A stretch of DNA of 64,000 nt from Mytilus trossulus (GCF_036588685.1 NC_086374.1:69934457-69998456); one strand, 5' to 3'. Positions 23,364 to 34,484 are shown, counted from the first letter of the stretch. Translations and numbers: made by a program. The notes: generated by a model not told the origin, from the letters alone.

Positions 23364-25409
23364 TCAGAGAGAATCTATCATAAAGTTCACATAATCTAGA
23401 AGATTTGGGTCAAAGTCTAGAGCTTTCTTGAAACTTAAAATTGCAGCTTCTCGTTGGCCGGACATTTGTTGTGCAATTCCTAGACACGTGTAAGAACCTG
23501 CTCGATTTGTTGAATTCCCGATGTAGTAGCATTCTGCAATGACAAGTTGTAAATCTGACAATGCTATCTTACAACCAGGTTCGTTAAACATATGATGGAG
23601 ACACAAAAAACGAAGAAAATGGCAATATACAACTGGAGGTTTTTCTACCATTTTTATAAATAACATCTCTGTTTTAAGTTCCGCTGGCAGCAGTATGGCT
23701 TCGTCATAAAAATACAAGGTTGACATGACATGCCTTCTATATATATCAGCAATGCTTACTAAATGATACTTATATGCTTCAAGTTCAACAGAATCAAACT
23801 GTTCAGTGCTGGCATTGTGAAAATATATTTTATCAGGGGTACATTTAGCTAGTACATTCTCAATTACGAGGTAGGCATCTTTATAATGTTTAAGATTATA
23901 GAAGTAGGATGCTAGATAAAGCCAACCAGATACCGAGTCGTTCTTTGTACTGAGTAATATATATGGCATTAACTCCTTCTGTTGGTTGTATTGTTCCTTG
24001 TTAGAACAGCTTCTTCCAAACACACATAGGGACATTTGAGGGTCATCTACTACCCGTAAATTTTGCATTGCAACGGATAAACTTAACAATTTACTTTTGA
24101 GCGAAAATTGAAATAGTTGGCAAATGAATTTACAGGTTTGGAAACACACTAAAGAGACTATAGAGAATATACGTTTTGATTTGTACTGAACAACCATCGA
24201 CAACAATGGTTCTGTAATAAGAAGGCGTGGAATATGATTCAACGAGTTTAAACTTTGAATAGATCGAAGTGCTTTTATCGTGTTTCCAATAACTGGTGAG
24301 CTTGCCGAAATGTTTTTCATGACATTCGAATATTTGCCTTTCGTTAAAAAACCCCGCATCGTTTTAGACTTTCCGAAGTATACAAAAATGGAACTCCCGT
24401 ATATTGTTGACCAGGCATGTTTTAGACGACACCATTCCGAAGCGTTATATTTATCATTGAATAAATTGCAGTCCTGAACAAAGTAGTGAGGAAGAAATCT
24501 ATATTCTATGAAGTACATTAAACGCTGAAGACATTTATTAAAACATGAAAAGAGATTCATCGGATGCCATTCAGTGTTCGGAAAATCTTCAGACACCCAT
24601 AGTACAACGGTTTTCAGATAATATGAGCATAGTAGACTATCGGTATCTTCTCTTCTTGAATTAGCTCGAATGACTTCTTTAAACAATATCTTGAGCAATG
24701 CGTAGCAAAACAACTGAGTTTGGGTGAAGGAGTAGATGAGCTGTTTTTCCGCTACCGAGAATGATAATCTCCATTCAGTATCTTCAAAAGGTGATCCTTT
24801 ACTGCCTACTGGTACAACCAGAACACCATAGCTTGCAATTTGACCTACTAACTGCGTTGACGGCCAAAGTCGAGGTCTAGTTACCCATAGTTGGGCCTGT
24901 TTTACCCATGTTTTACAGCGGAAACAAATAGCATGATCTAAGTTGTTGTTTAGGTCTGTCACGCAAGGTCCATGTATCTTAGTTTGGTGACGATGTGTAG
25001 ACTTGAACCACTTTTTCAACAGATCATTCGACATATATTGATCACTTCCAACATGGACACACCATTGGTATACTTGATTGTCATTTATAAAACTGCATAA
25101 TTTTAACTGGGTAAATCCAGGTTTACTTTCATCTGTTTCCATTACAAACGTATTTGGTAACGATTTGTCACAATATTCACTAATATGCACATTTTTATAC
25201 AAATTCATTAAATCTAAATCACTCCCTTTCATGTCAAGGCCTTCCGCCTTTGACCCACTACTTATATTGGCATCGAAGCAGGATTCCGATGTACAATCTA
25301 CAGCAGAAAAATACGTTCGTCTTATTTTCACTAGATCTTTATCTCCAAGCGTGTCACACAGATACCCGTACAGTTGTAGTGACAAAAGACGCTCTGCTTT
25401 TTTGTCCAT
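23364..25409 (-). CDS. Mab-21/cGAS-like nucleotidyltransferase with TPR-like tail
   Basis: An uninterrupted 681-residue frame. Residues 51-69 hold the nucleotidyltransferase signature SGSKAEGLDMKGSDLDLM, with the Gly-Ser of the catalytic loop at 52-53 and candidate metal-binding Asp64 and Asp66. Asp158 in LDHAICF is a plausible third carboxylate. The Mab-21 helical half follows, with SYGVLVVPVG, EWRLSFSVAEKQLI, LFCYALLKILFKE, CSYYLKTVVLW and PHYFVQDCNLF. The C-terminal ~200 residues are helical with TPR-like repeats (SGWLYLASYFYNLKHYKDAY; GQREAAILSFKKALDFDPN). In animals, cGAS-like receptors of this fold make cyclic dinucleotides on sensing nucleic acid and signal through STING; Mab-21 relatives also include inactive members. 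The family is strongly expanded in molluscs. Activity here is inferred. AACAG lies just 5' of the ATG after a pyrimidine tract, so the coding region probably starts at the beginning of a second exon. Confidence 0.9.
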   Translation of the reverse strand: MDKKAERLLSLQLYGYLCDTLGDKDLVKIRRTYFSAVDCTSESCFDANISSGSKAEGLDMKGSDLDLMNLYKNVHISEYCDKSLPNTFVMETDESKPGFTQLKLCSFINDNQVYQWCVHVGSDQYMSNDLLKKWFKSTHRHQTKIHGPCVTDLNNNLDHAICFRCKTWVKQAQLWVTRPRLWPSTQLVGQIASYGVLVVPVGSKGSPFEDTEWRLSFSVAEKQLIYSFTQTQLFCYALLKILFKEVIRANSRREDTDSLLCSYYLKTVVLWVSEDFPNTEWHPMNLFSCFNKCLQRLMYFIEYRFLPHYFVQDCNLFNDKYNASEWCRLKHAWSTIYGSSIFVYFGKSKTMRGFLTKGKYSNVMKNISASSPVIGNTIKALRSIQSLNSLNHIPRLLITEPLLSMVVQYKSKRIFSIVSLVCFQTCKFICQLFQFSLKSKLLSLSVAMQNLRVVDDPQMSLCVFGRSCSNKEQYNQQKELMPYILLSTKNDSVSGWLYLASYFYNLKHYKDAYLVIENVLAKCTPDKIYFHNASTEQFDSVELEAYKYHLVSIADIYRRHVMSTLYFYDEAILLPAELKTEMLFIKMVEKPPVVYCHFLRFLCLHHMFNEPGCKIALSDLQLVIAECYYIGNSTNRAGSYTCLGIAQQMSGQREAAILSFKKALDFDPNLLDYVNFMIDSL

Positions 25410-25411
25410 TT

Positions 25412-25433
25412 CTGTTAAAAGAAGGAATGAAAT
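25412..25433 (-). promoter_or_regulatory. Probable 3' splice acceptor just upstream of the Mab-21-like ATG
   Basis: On the minus strand a pyrimidine-rich run TTTCATTCCTTCTTTTAACAG ends two bases before the ATG at 25409. This suggests a non-coding first exon further upstream (higher coordinates), a common arrangement for single-coding-exon Mab-21 genes. Confidence 0.5.
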
Positions 25434-25554
25434 TTTAAAACTGTAAATAAATATAACGAAAAGTATTTTGAATTATATTTTATATATGTAAACTTATATA
25501 TATGCTTTAAATAAAGGCAACAGTAGTATACCGCTGTTCTAAAATCATAAATCG

Positions 25555-25770
25555 ATAGAGAAAATACAAATCCGGGTTACAAACTAAAACTGAGGGGAAA
25601 GTATCTATCAAATGTAAGAAAAATACGACACATCAGAAACACAACATTAAAATGTAACACACACTGAAACGATCTATAATATAACAATGGCCATTTTCCT
25701 GACTTAGTACAGGGCATTTTAAGAAAAAATAATGGTGGCTTGAACCTGGTTTTGTGGCATGCCAAACCCC
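25555..25770 (-). repeat. Dispersed mussel repeat R4 (copy)
   Basis: Wording such as TAACAATGGCCATTTTCCTG, ACTTAGTACAGGGCATTTTA and TTGAACCTGGTTTT recurs at 27890-28000 and 30450-30640. Minus-strand open frames through these copies are shared repeat translations, not genes. Confidence 0.6.
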
Positions 25771-26023
25771 ACGCTTTAATGGCAATGTTGATTATAACAA
25801 TAAAATGACAACATTACATGACAGAACTACAATAATTACAAATAAAAGAAACTATAAGACACAGAAACAAACGAATAGTAGCCAACAAAAGGTACCAGGT
25901 TAAAAAAACGCCAGACGCGCGCCACATCCACACAAGACAAACCAGCGACTCTTAGATGAAAAAAAGGTTTGAAAGCCAAAAAAAGTACAAAGTTGAAGAT
26001 TACCGAGAACCAAGTGGTTCGTC

Positions 26024-26047
26024 TATATATATATATATATATATATA
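26024..26047. repeat. (TA)n microsatellite
   Basis: An uninterrupted TA dinucleotide run of about 24 bp. It creates the Tyr-Ile runs in overlapping open frames on both strands. Confidence 0.9.
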
Positions 26048-26199
26048 GTATTTGTCTGGCTTGGACATATATAAGAAAATATACATACACAATTTCACAC
26101 AAAAATATTACCATATTTTTTACTTTTGTCTCTGCTACCGGCATTTGTGACTTAAGGTCTCTATCTAAGAGTGTGATCAGATGTGTGTAATAATTCCGA

Positions 26200-27460
26200 C
26201 TCCAAGCAGGTATACTCGCAATTCAACATTGGCATCACCAGAACAACATCAAAAAACTAGAAGGTACCTGGCAAACAGATTTTAACTTTTATCTATTTTT
26301 TGCTGCTAAACTCATAATGACGAGTAAAACCAGATTTGACTCAAACTAAAACCGACATGTGAAAAATTTATAGGATTTTTTTTAAATTGTTTATTATTAA
26401 GTCAGGTGCGGATTCGCCAATTGTAACATATATGAAGTCATGTTTGCCACTAAAATTCCCCAAAGGTTAACCAAGGTTCCGTAAAAATTTAGAAAAAAAG
26501 AATCACAAACATGTCGTTTCAATTTAATATGAACTTAAAGTTTCGTTCAGACTTGTATATATATCTGGCTTTTTAATTTAATCTAAGCATATGATATAAA
26601 GAATCTGACAAAATTGGTCCAAAGTCGGCAATTTATTTCGAAAATGCAAATTGAGTATTCAAATATCTGCAAAGTTATTCAATATTTTAGGCACACAATA
26701 CTTCCAAAAGTTTAAGTTTTTTAAGTTCGAATACATTTTTTTTTAATTTTTTGGTGAAAATCAGATTTTGGAAATAACCAAAGTTGCATAAAACAATTCG
26801 CGCATTTGCATTTGTATTTGCATTAAATCAATGATTCTGATAAGAAATAACACTCTTGATAATATTTAACTTGAAGCAATGTATCCAAGTTCAAAATATG
26901 GAAAATACATTGCCTTGTATCATTTCTTTTGTTGACTAGTATAGTATAGATCTAGAAATATTTATTCTATAAAATAACAAAGTAAAAATTACTGACCATT
27001 CATTTAGAATCCTCCATATATATGCGTTTTCCTGTGTGATCTAATACATACTGTTTTTCGAGTTATGTTTTTCAATATATCTATATTTTCCGGTTCTCCT
27101 TATCACGGCATGACAATTATAACAATCGACTTGAGTTTTAACCCCGCATGGATATGATACACTCATCCATTTCGAAAGTGTTGGAAAACAATCTAAACCA
27201 AACAAGGACAGGAAACTTTTTAAAAGGGTTTCTTTAATTCAAAATTATTTGGAATTTCCTTTTTTTACCGTAGAAGTACGATTTTCACCTTTATCAAAAA
27301 TTAATTGACAACTTCATTTGGAGTTTCCTTACACGTGTTAGGGCAAGCTTGCTTTCCATGATTCGTAAATGACTCATAAAGTTATTTTTTTTTTAAACAG
27401 TATTGAAACTTATTAAATACATTGTCATTATTTTATAAACGCCGTATAAAATGCCACTTA
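26200..27460. other. AT-rich intergenic DNA
   Basis: No gene or organised repeat could be supported in this stretch. Confidence 0.4.
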
Positions 27461-27464
27461 TTTT

Positions 27465-27721
27465 AAGGTGGTATCCAACACTTTCACTAAAATTGATTTG
27501 GCTCGTTTAATTTTCATAAAATTTTGAACTCTTTAACAAAAATATAAAAAAAAAAATTTGAACCAACCGCTTTGTCAGAAAAGTTACACTGGTTATATAG
27601 CAATTTGACAAACATCAATTTTGATCATTGAGAAGCTTAATTTTCCCTTTACAACACAACATAATTAAAACGTTTCGCTGACTTTACAGAGTTATCTCCC
27701 TGTAGTGTTAGGTACTACCTT
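27465..27721. repeat. MITE-like element with AAGGTGGTA ends (copy 2)
   Basis: Begins AAGGTGGTA and ends TACTACCTT, with GAGTTATCTCCCTGTAGTG just inside the right end. That is the inverse of the left subterminal block of copy 1 (CACTACAGGGAGATAA), so this copy lies in the opposite orientation. 257 bp. Confidence 0.7.
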
Positions 27722-27889
27722 AAAAGAAAAATGCGAAACATCATACGTGTCGAGTCGGTAATTCTACTTACCAACAATGCTTACCAACAAGTGCTCGTTG
27801 CAATGTTGTTGTTTTTTTTAAAATACACTTACTAAGATATGTCTGATATGTATGAATAACTTAAAGGCATCAGGATCAAAACTGTATCG

Positions 27890-28000
27890 TATGCCCTTAA
27901 ATGTAACACACACAGAAACGAACAATAATATAACAATGGCCATATCCCTGACTTGGTACAGGACATTTTTAGAGGAAATAATAAGCATTTTATGAAGTTT
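27890..28000 (-). repeat. Dispersed mussel repeat R4 (partial copy)
   Basis: ATGTAACACACACAGAAACG and TAACAATGGCCATATCCCTG, then TTGGTACAGGACATTTTTAG, parallel the copy at 25555-25770. Confidence 0.55.
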
Positions 28001-29220
28001 ATCCCATTTAAAAGGGGTATGTCTTTGAACTTATTGCTCGTTATAGGTTTCGAAGAAGTGCACGTGTTGCATTTGAACTTTGGATTGAAGTTCATGCTAT
28101 GAATTTGTTGGTAATCATTAATGTTTATATCAAATATCTTTTTATATTTTGTTTAAAATATTTTTACTGTCATGGATATAGTAAAATGTTGGTATTATAC
28201 AGTTACTTAGCTTTTCTTTTTTTAAATTGATTAATTTGTAAGCTTTGGGAGAAAAAATGCATGAAATAATAGGAAATAATAGGAAATCTTACTATAGTAT
28301 GGTTGATATCAATGATAAAATAATAGTAGTTATATTGTTTTCGTTCTGTCACATTCAAAATGGTATGACTTACTCCATGTCTTTCCTTATTTGTAATCCA
28401 TGCAATGATATCCCCCCTTATATTGCATATTAATATTTCCTTGCAGAAAATTTGTCAGATTAAAAGGTGTTTATGGATCACCTATTTAAATGACTTTGTT
28501 TGAATTTTGCAGTTAAATCGTTTCTCTTACAAAAAAAACTCTTTTTTCTTTTTATCATTTTGGAAAATTGTATGAATCGTCATTTATTATGTCCTGGAAA
28601 GGTAAAATGATTAAGGGTAAATACATAAATCATTGTGTAGGTTCATAACATTTCTGTAATACAAACGCTAATAAATATTTGAGACGGAAATTTTTTTCGG
28701 GTAAAACTTGAATTATGTACAAACAACATAATTTCAATATTTGTTTTAACTATGTATGTCCACCTCTGTGGGTAATTAATCCGGTTTTATCAAATCGTGA
28801 TACGGGCTGATATGAATAATACTTGATAAAACAGGAAATTTTATTTTTGAAACAATTCTTTCGTTTGAAGAATTTGTGTTTTTTTCCGTATATTTGTTTT
28901 CCTTACTTAATCATAATACTGATTTATTCATCTAAAACTTGACAATACAGCAAGAATTTTGACCCGTTTCATTGTTTCCTTCCATAATGAATAATTTACT
29001 TTACCGATTTCGTAGTTTAATTTTGTTCATACTTTGGAGCTGAAATAAAATTAGATCTTATCAACGTAAATGTATTGCTAAAAGATATTGAAAAAATATG
29101 ACGGCTTTCTCCTTAATACAGTTTGCTCAAAGGATCTAACATGGAGAGTTGATGAAATCTCCGATGAAACTAATAGAAATGTTAATGGTTTAATCAGAAG
29201 ATTCACAAGGATCAATATAT
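28000..29220. other. AT-rich intergenic DNA
   Basis: Nothing beyond short chance frames is seen. Confidence 0.4.
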
Positions 29221-29221
29221 G

Positions 29222-29290
29222 ATTGAGTGATTGTTGGTTGCTAAACGTCCAGTGGCAAATATGTCATGCATTTTTATGGACGATTGATCC
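29222..29290 (+). repeat. Short dispersed repeat R5
   Basis: GTTGGTTGCTAAACGTCCAG, TGGCAAATATGTCATGCAT is closely echoed at 63240-63305 (GTTTGCTGAACTTCCAG, TGGCAAATATATCATGTAT). Confidence 0.55.
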
Positions 29291-30189
29291 ACATAACCTC
29301 AAAAAATAGTCCAGTTGCATTCATAACTGGTAAATTTAAGATACGTGATTGCAAATTTTTCGTTTTTCTCTTTTTTTTGCATTATGAACAACTTATGAAT
29401 TCAACAATGGATTTTATCTGAAAGACCCGTGCCTTAGCATAGTATAGAAAGTAACTGGGTTTTTTTTTGGTATTGTTACAGACGTGAAAGCCTTCAATGA
29501 CAGTTTAACATTTTGAAATAAAAGAATCTAAGCTCCATTGAAGAACTTTGTAAATCTCATATTTACTTACAATATTTTACCACTCATGTGTGTTACAATA
29601 GTTCAACTTGAATAAAAACCTTAACCTTTTTAACAGTTATATAATAATATGTTAAATTTAACAAAATCTATTAAGGAAGTATCATATTGAAAACAAAAAT
29701 GAGTAATATATCAATTGTTAAAGCATTTAATTTTAGATTATCTATTTTCTATAATAATGTAACAATCGATATCATAACCCCAAATATGTAATTCATAATT
29801 TTTTTATATAAAGAATGTGTCAACATAACTGTAACTGACATTTAAATTTCTATATAAATTATAACTATACTATCTTGACTCAAAGTGGTAGTTGAAGGAA
29901 CCTCATTCAAAATGATTAGGAACAAAAGCCTGGTTGTTTGTTTTCGACTGACCAGAACGAACATAAATGTCAATATCAAAAATAAATAATAATAAAAAAA
30001 AAACATAACAAAAAGAGGGAATACAAGGCAGGGTAGCTTGTGCATCAGGAGCTGAATAATCTTGATAACATAAGAAAATAGTAAAAACAATTATCATGCT
30101 AAAACCATGTTGGATTTTAAGTGCCGGATATTTCTAATGTTGAAAAATTGAATTATAGCTTGTATTTAACGTTTAACGTTAAATTAAAT

Positions 30190-30275
30190 GAGGGTCATTA
30201 AGAACAGAGTGGTCTACTATATCATTAACATTTCAACACTGAAGTTGTGAGTTCGAAACCCGCACGTGGCACCAA
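30190..30275 (+). repeat. tRNA-like SINE head
   Basis: AACAGAGTGGTCTACT resembles an A box and GTGAGTTCGAAACCCGCA a B box, spaced as in a tRNA with a long variable arm. I do not see a complete acceptor stem, so a real tRNA gene is unlikely; a tRNA-derived SINE is the best reading. A tail with CCAAACACATGGGTTG follows. Confidence 0.45.
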
Positions 30276-30449
30276 CCTTTAAAAGTTAGTTGACTAGAAA
30301 TGTTACCTATCCTACCAAACACATGGGTTGTTCCCTCTGGACAAAAGTAGAAATTAACTTCCACAAAATAGCACAAAATTGATGTACGTATCGTTATAAA
30401 CCACTGAAGCAATTTATCAATTAACAGAGATATTAAGTTTATCGCTCAA

Positions 30450-30640
30450 AAGTAAAATTGCAAAAATACTGAACTCCGAGGAAAATTCAAAACTGAAAGT
30501 CCCAAATCAAATGTCAAGATCAGAAACTCAAACACATCAAACGAATGGATAACATTTGCCATTTAGTACAGACATTTTCCTATGTAGAAAATGGTGAATT
30601 AAACCTGGTTTTAAAGCTAGTTAAACCTCTCACTTGTATG
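30450..30640 (-). repeat. Dispersed mussel repeat R4 (copy)
   Basis: TTTAGTACAGACATTTTCCT, AAAATGGTGAATTAAACCTG and GGTTTTAAAGC parallel the copy at 25555-25770. Confidence 0.55.
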
Positions 30641-30987
30641 ACAGTCTCATCAAATTCCATTAGATTGACAACGATTTGTGAACAAAACCAATACAATAGG
30701 TAAAATGTCATATATAGGTACAACAGAAACACGAACCCCACCAATAACTGAGGGTAATACCAGGTGCTCCGGAATGGTAAGCAGATCCTGCTCCACATGT
30801 GGCAATGGTCGTGTTGCTCCTGTTATTACAAAGCCGGTAACTTGTCTAATTCAGTAGGTCACATTTGTGTAAGGGAACTGGATTTTAGTTACGACATCAA
30901 GAACATATCCGATTTCATCTGTGATATACAATAAAGTCGTCCAAAGTATGAAAAAGAATATAGTCTTTAGTACTTTTAGGCATATCC

Positions 30988-32397
30988 TACGGGGCGCCGA
31001 ATGGGACTCTTGTGATTTTGTACTCAAAATTCAATTTTGTACGGACAAAAGTGACTTTTGTTCAACAAAAATGAGTTCAGTTTAACAAAATTTGTATCAT
31101 ACTACAAATTTGAAATTTTGTCATACAAAATTATCTATCAGCGGACAAAAGTCACTTTTGTCATGACAAAATTCATTTTTGTTACACAGACTTGACTTTT
31201 GTTACCTAATTTGAAAATTGAGCGACAAAAGTCAATTTTGTATTTAAATTAGTTTAGTTCGGTTTCTGTGAACTAATTTGCATACAAAATCGACTTTTGT
31301 TACACAAAATTGACTTTTGTTACACAAAAATTACTTTTGTTACACAAAATTGACTTTTGTTACACAAAATTGACTTTTGTGAGACAAAATTGAAAAAATT
31401 GACTTTTGTCTCAACAAAATTGACAAAATTGACTTTTGTCTCAACAAAATTGACAAAATTGAATTTTGTCTCAACAAAATTGACAAAATTGAATTTTGTC
31501 TCAACAAAATTAACAAAATTGAATTTTGTCTCAACAAAATTAACAAAATTGAATTTTGTCTCAACAAAATTGATTTTTGTCTCACGAAAGTCAATTTTGT
31601 CTCACGAAAGTCAATTTTGTCTCATAAAAGTCAATTTTGTTGTTACAAAATTGAATTTTGTCATCACAAAAATGAATTTTGTCGTCACAAAATTGACTTT
31701 TGTCTCAACAAAATTGACAAAATTGACTTTTGTCTCAACAAAATTGACAAAATTGACTTTTGTCTCAACAAAATTAACAAAATTGACTTTTGTCTCAACA
31801 AAATTGACAAAATTGACTTTTGTCTCAACAAAATTAACAAAATTGACTTTTGTCTCAACAAAAATGACAAAATTGAATTTTGTCTCAACAAAAATGACAA
31901 AATTGAATTTTGTCTCAACAAAAATGACAAAATTGAATTTTGTCTCACAAAAGTCAATTTTGTCTCACAAAAGTCAATTTTGTCTCACAAAAGTCAATTT
32001 TGTCTCACAAAAGTCAATTTTGTCTCACAAAAGTTAATTTTGTTTCACAAAAGTCAATTTTGTCTCACAAAATTGAATCTTACCGTACACAATTGACTTT
32101 TGTGATTTAATTTCCATATCAGGTAACAAAAGTCAATTTTGTATGCAAATATGTTTATATTTGCATACCTTTAAGACAAAATTGACTTTTGTCATGACAA
32201 ATATGAATTTTGTCTACAAAAATGAATTTTGTCATGACAAAAATGAATTTTGTCTACACAAATGAATTTTGTCATCACAAAATTGAAGTTCTCACAAAAA
32301 AAGTCTGTAGCACATAGTTTTGTAAGACAAAAATGATTTTGTTATGACAGAATTGAATTTTGTACAAAACCACAAGAGTCCCATTCGGCGCCCCGTA
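30988..32397. mobile_element. TIR element packed with ACAAAATTGACTTTTGT-type palindromes
   Basis: The left end TACGGGGCGCCGAATGGGAC (continuing TCTTGTG) is mirrored by the right end GTCCCATTCGGCGCCCCGTA. A direct repeat TATCC abuts both sides (30983-30987 and 32398-32402); ATATCC if the last base is counted as target. Nearly all of the 1.4-kb interior is made of near-palindromic ACAAAA-GTCAA-TTTTGT motifs, which condense into two 30-bp tandem blocks (about 31400-31570 and 31700-31945). No transposase is present. The TACGG start, short target duplication and palindromic satellite match the style of the elements at 8954-14973. Confidence 0.8.
31400..31945. repeat. 30-bp tandem repeat blocks
   Basis: The unit is TCAACAAAATTGACAAAATT followed by GACTTTTGTC, in two blocks separated by simpler CTCACGAAAGTCAATTTTGT copies. 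Because 30 is divisible by three and the unit lacks stops, long repetitive open frames appear in several frames on both strands. They are not genes. Confidence 0.9.
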
Positions 32398-33657
32398 TAT
32401 CCTCTGCAGAATGTAAATTAGACGTTTACCTTGTCCTTTTCGCCGCTTGTCTATATGTCTATTGCATATTTCTTTTAAAAAGAGCAACGTCATTAAGTAT
32501 CAATGAAACACAAAAGAACATGTAAACAAAGAACTAGCAAATATGAAAGACAAGAAAACAAAAATTATACTAGAACAATAAAACAATGGCGGGAAGTATA
32601 GAGACACGTCATATGTATCAAAATGAAAAATATTATTAAAATCAAGTCAACATTTGTTATCTTTAATTCGGACGAATAGTAGTCAGAAAATAATTTACCT
32701 TGTTCCTAAGTAATCTGTGTTAATTGCACGATCATGATACTACAAGGATATTCGTTGCATCGTTTAATAATCACTGTGAAATCAGGTATATATCATTTTC
32801 AAACATGTGCCTACCAGAGTGAAACTAGAGGAAATTTCGACAAATGTTCAACGAAATATGGAAAATATGTTGGAAATATCCAACATGTGCCGGGATATAA
32901 AAAGTGTTTTTGTTTAGCACTATATTAAAATTGTATGATTTTATACAAACATTTAAATATTTTTTAATGTAATAGTTGTTATCATTTCTTTTAAGAAACC
33001 AGTATTAAAAATAAAAGGAACACTTTATGATGGACAATCAGATTTCAAAAATTCACGAGGCTTTCATACTTAGTGAAATTGATTGTCCTTATGACAAACC
33101 ATATGGTATTATTGTGCATATACTATTTTGTAATCGTTTTGGAATTTGACAATCATTTTGGAAACTTTATCTTCATTTGGCTTCATGTAAAGTATATTTC
33201 TATACTGCCATTAATGATCATTATGTACTCTTCAGGGACTATAATATACCACTTTTATGATATAACTTTGGCGTTAGTTATAATCGGAGTTTTACCAGTT
33301 TTTTTTTTTACTTATGATACATTGCACATGACACTACTTTTCGAAGAATATTTTCCAAAAGCTTGTCTATCTCTGTCATCATGTATAAAAGACCATAACA
33401 TACTGACGATTCGTTTTGATTATGTTTTCGACTTTAACGATATGTAACATATTGTAGCATAATGCAACATCGTATACAGTACTCCACTGTGGTCTGATAG
33501 CCAAGCTTTCATACATAGTGAACAATTGTGAAAAATGACAAACTATATTATTGTGTACATTTTTCTAATTCGCGATAGTTCTTTGATTTAGCCTTAAGTT
33601 AGCATTATAAAACGTTGTTATCGCTACCTCTCGGGAAAGATTCTTTACCTACAAACT

Positions 33658-33802
33658 TAAGAATTGAATGCTTCTTTTTGTAACTTCTTGGGGTGTTAAA
33701 GCGGTGACCGAAGTACATTTTGAATAAAACGCGGGAAAATGTGCGCACGGTCAAACCTTATCAACCCTTTGAAGTTACAAAAAGAAGCATTCAATACTTA
33801 TA
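33658..33802. repeat. Inverted-repeat element, ~30-bp arms
   Basis: Left arm TAAGAATTGAATGCTTCTTT (33658-33687) is inverted at 33771-33802 (GAAGTTACAAAAAGAAGCAT and on). The 83-bp centre is GC-richer (AACGCGGGAAAATGTGCGCA). It is a hairpin-forming small element, probably MITE-like. Confidence 0.6.
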
Positions 33803-34136
33803 ATTACATTTTTTAGCTACGATCATAAAAACAGGAATTTTATAATTGTTTTATTTATTTTACTTGTGCACTTTATTGTGGGACCACATGTTATCATGAA
33901 TGAAAGGTTTTATTTAGTGATGCAATTGCTTGAGGAAGAACACGTGATGTGCAGTTAGCCAATCAGAATAAAGTATTATGATGATACATACATCTAATGT
34001 GATTATATATGTATGAGTTTGTGTTATCACGTGTAGTTCAGTCATACAACATGAACACTTTTGCAGGAGTTACTGTATAAAAAAAGAAAAACAACACGTA
34101 TAACATGCATGCATGCGTTCGAAGCGTTGGATTTAC

Positions 34137-34242
34137 CTTCTTCATGAACGCTCAAAGCCGAATATTTGAAAGCCAAGCACGTATAGGAACTCAAACAGAT
34201 AAAAAGCAGAATGCCCAGAAAGGAACGTTTGCTTAAAATCAT
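34137..34242 (-). CDS. Possible first exon of a secreted protein (signal peptide)
   Basis: From the ATG at 34242 the frame reads MILSKRSFLGILLFICLSSY and then TCLAFKYSALSVHEEG. This is a textbook signal peptide: basic start, hydrophobic core and a small-residue cleavage zone around TCLA. It is followed by a plausible donor, GAAGAAG then GTAAAT, which leaves phase 1. I could not find a convincing next exon downstream on the minus strand, so the gene is incomplete or the match is chance. Confidence 0.3.
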
Positions 34243-34484
34243 ACTGACTACTAAATTGAACTTTTACCATTTATGTCTATTCCATTAGCATAATTCATTA
34301 ACTGCAACTCTGATTGAAAGGTCATATTATCTAAAGTTTTTTTTTTATTGAAATTATTTGTTGGTGTTCGTAAGCAGTGAGAAAAAAGAGTAACTATACG
34401 TCTTTTAAACTCTAGTTTGTATCAAATGTAACATAAATAAATCAAGTATCAACTATAAAGCTCACTTCTTTTTTTTTCCTTCTT

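Noticed and set aside
24280..25446. Plus-strand frames opposite the Mab-21-like gene
   Set aside because: They are antisense shadows of a well-supported coding frame.
30190..30275. Functional tRNA gene
   Set aside because: Boxes are present, but a complete acceptor stem and cloverleaf could not be drawn.
31357..32096. Plus-strand frames of 226 and 159 codons as genes
   Set aside because: They are translations of a 30-bp satellite, overlap in different frames, and an equally long frame exists on the other strand.
33073..33447. 124-codon hydrophobic plus-strand frame as a membrane protein gene
   Set aside because: AT-rich DNA readily gives Ile/Phe/Tyr/Leu-rich frames. No family motif, start context or splice partner was found; I keep it only as a remote possibility.
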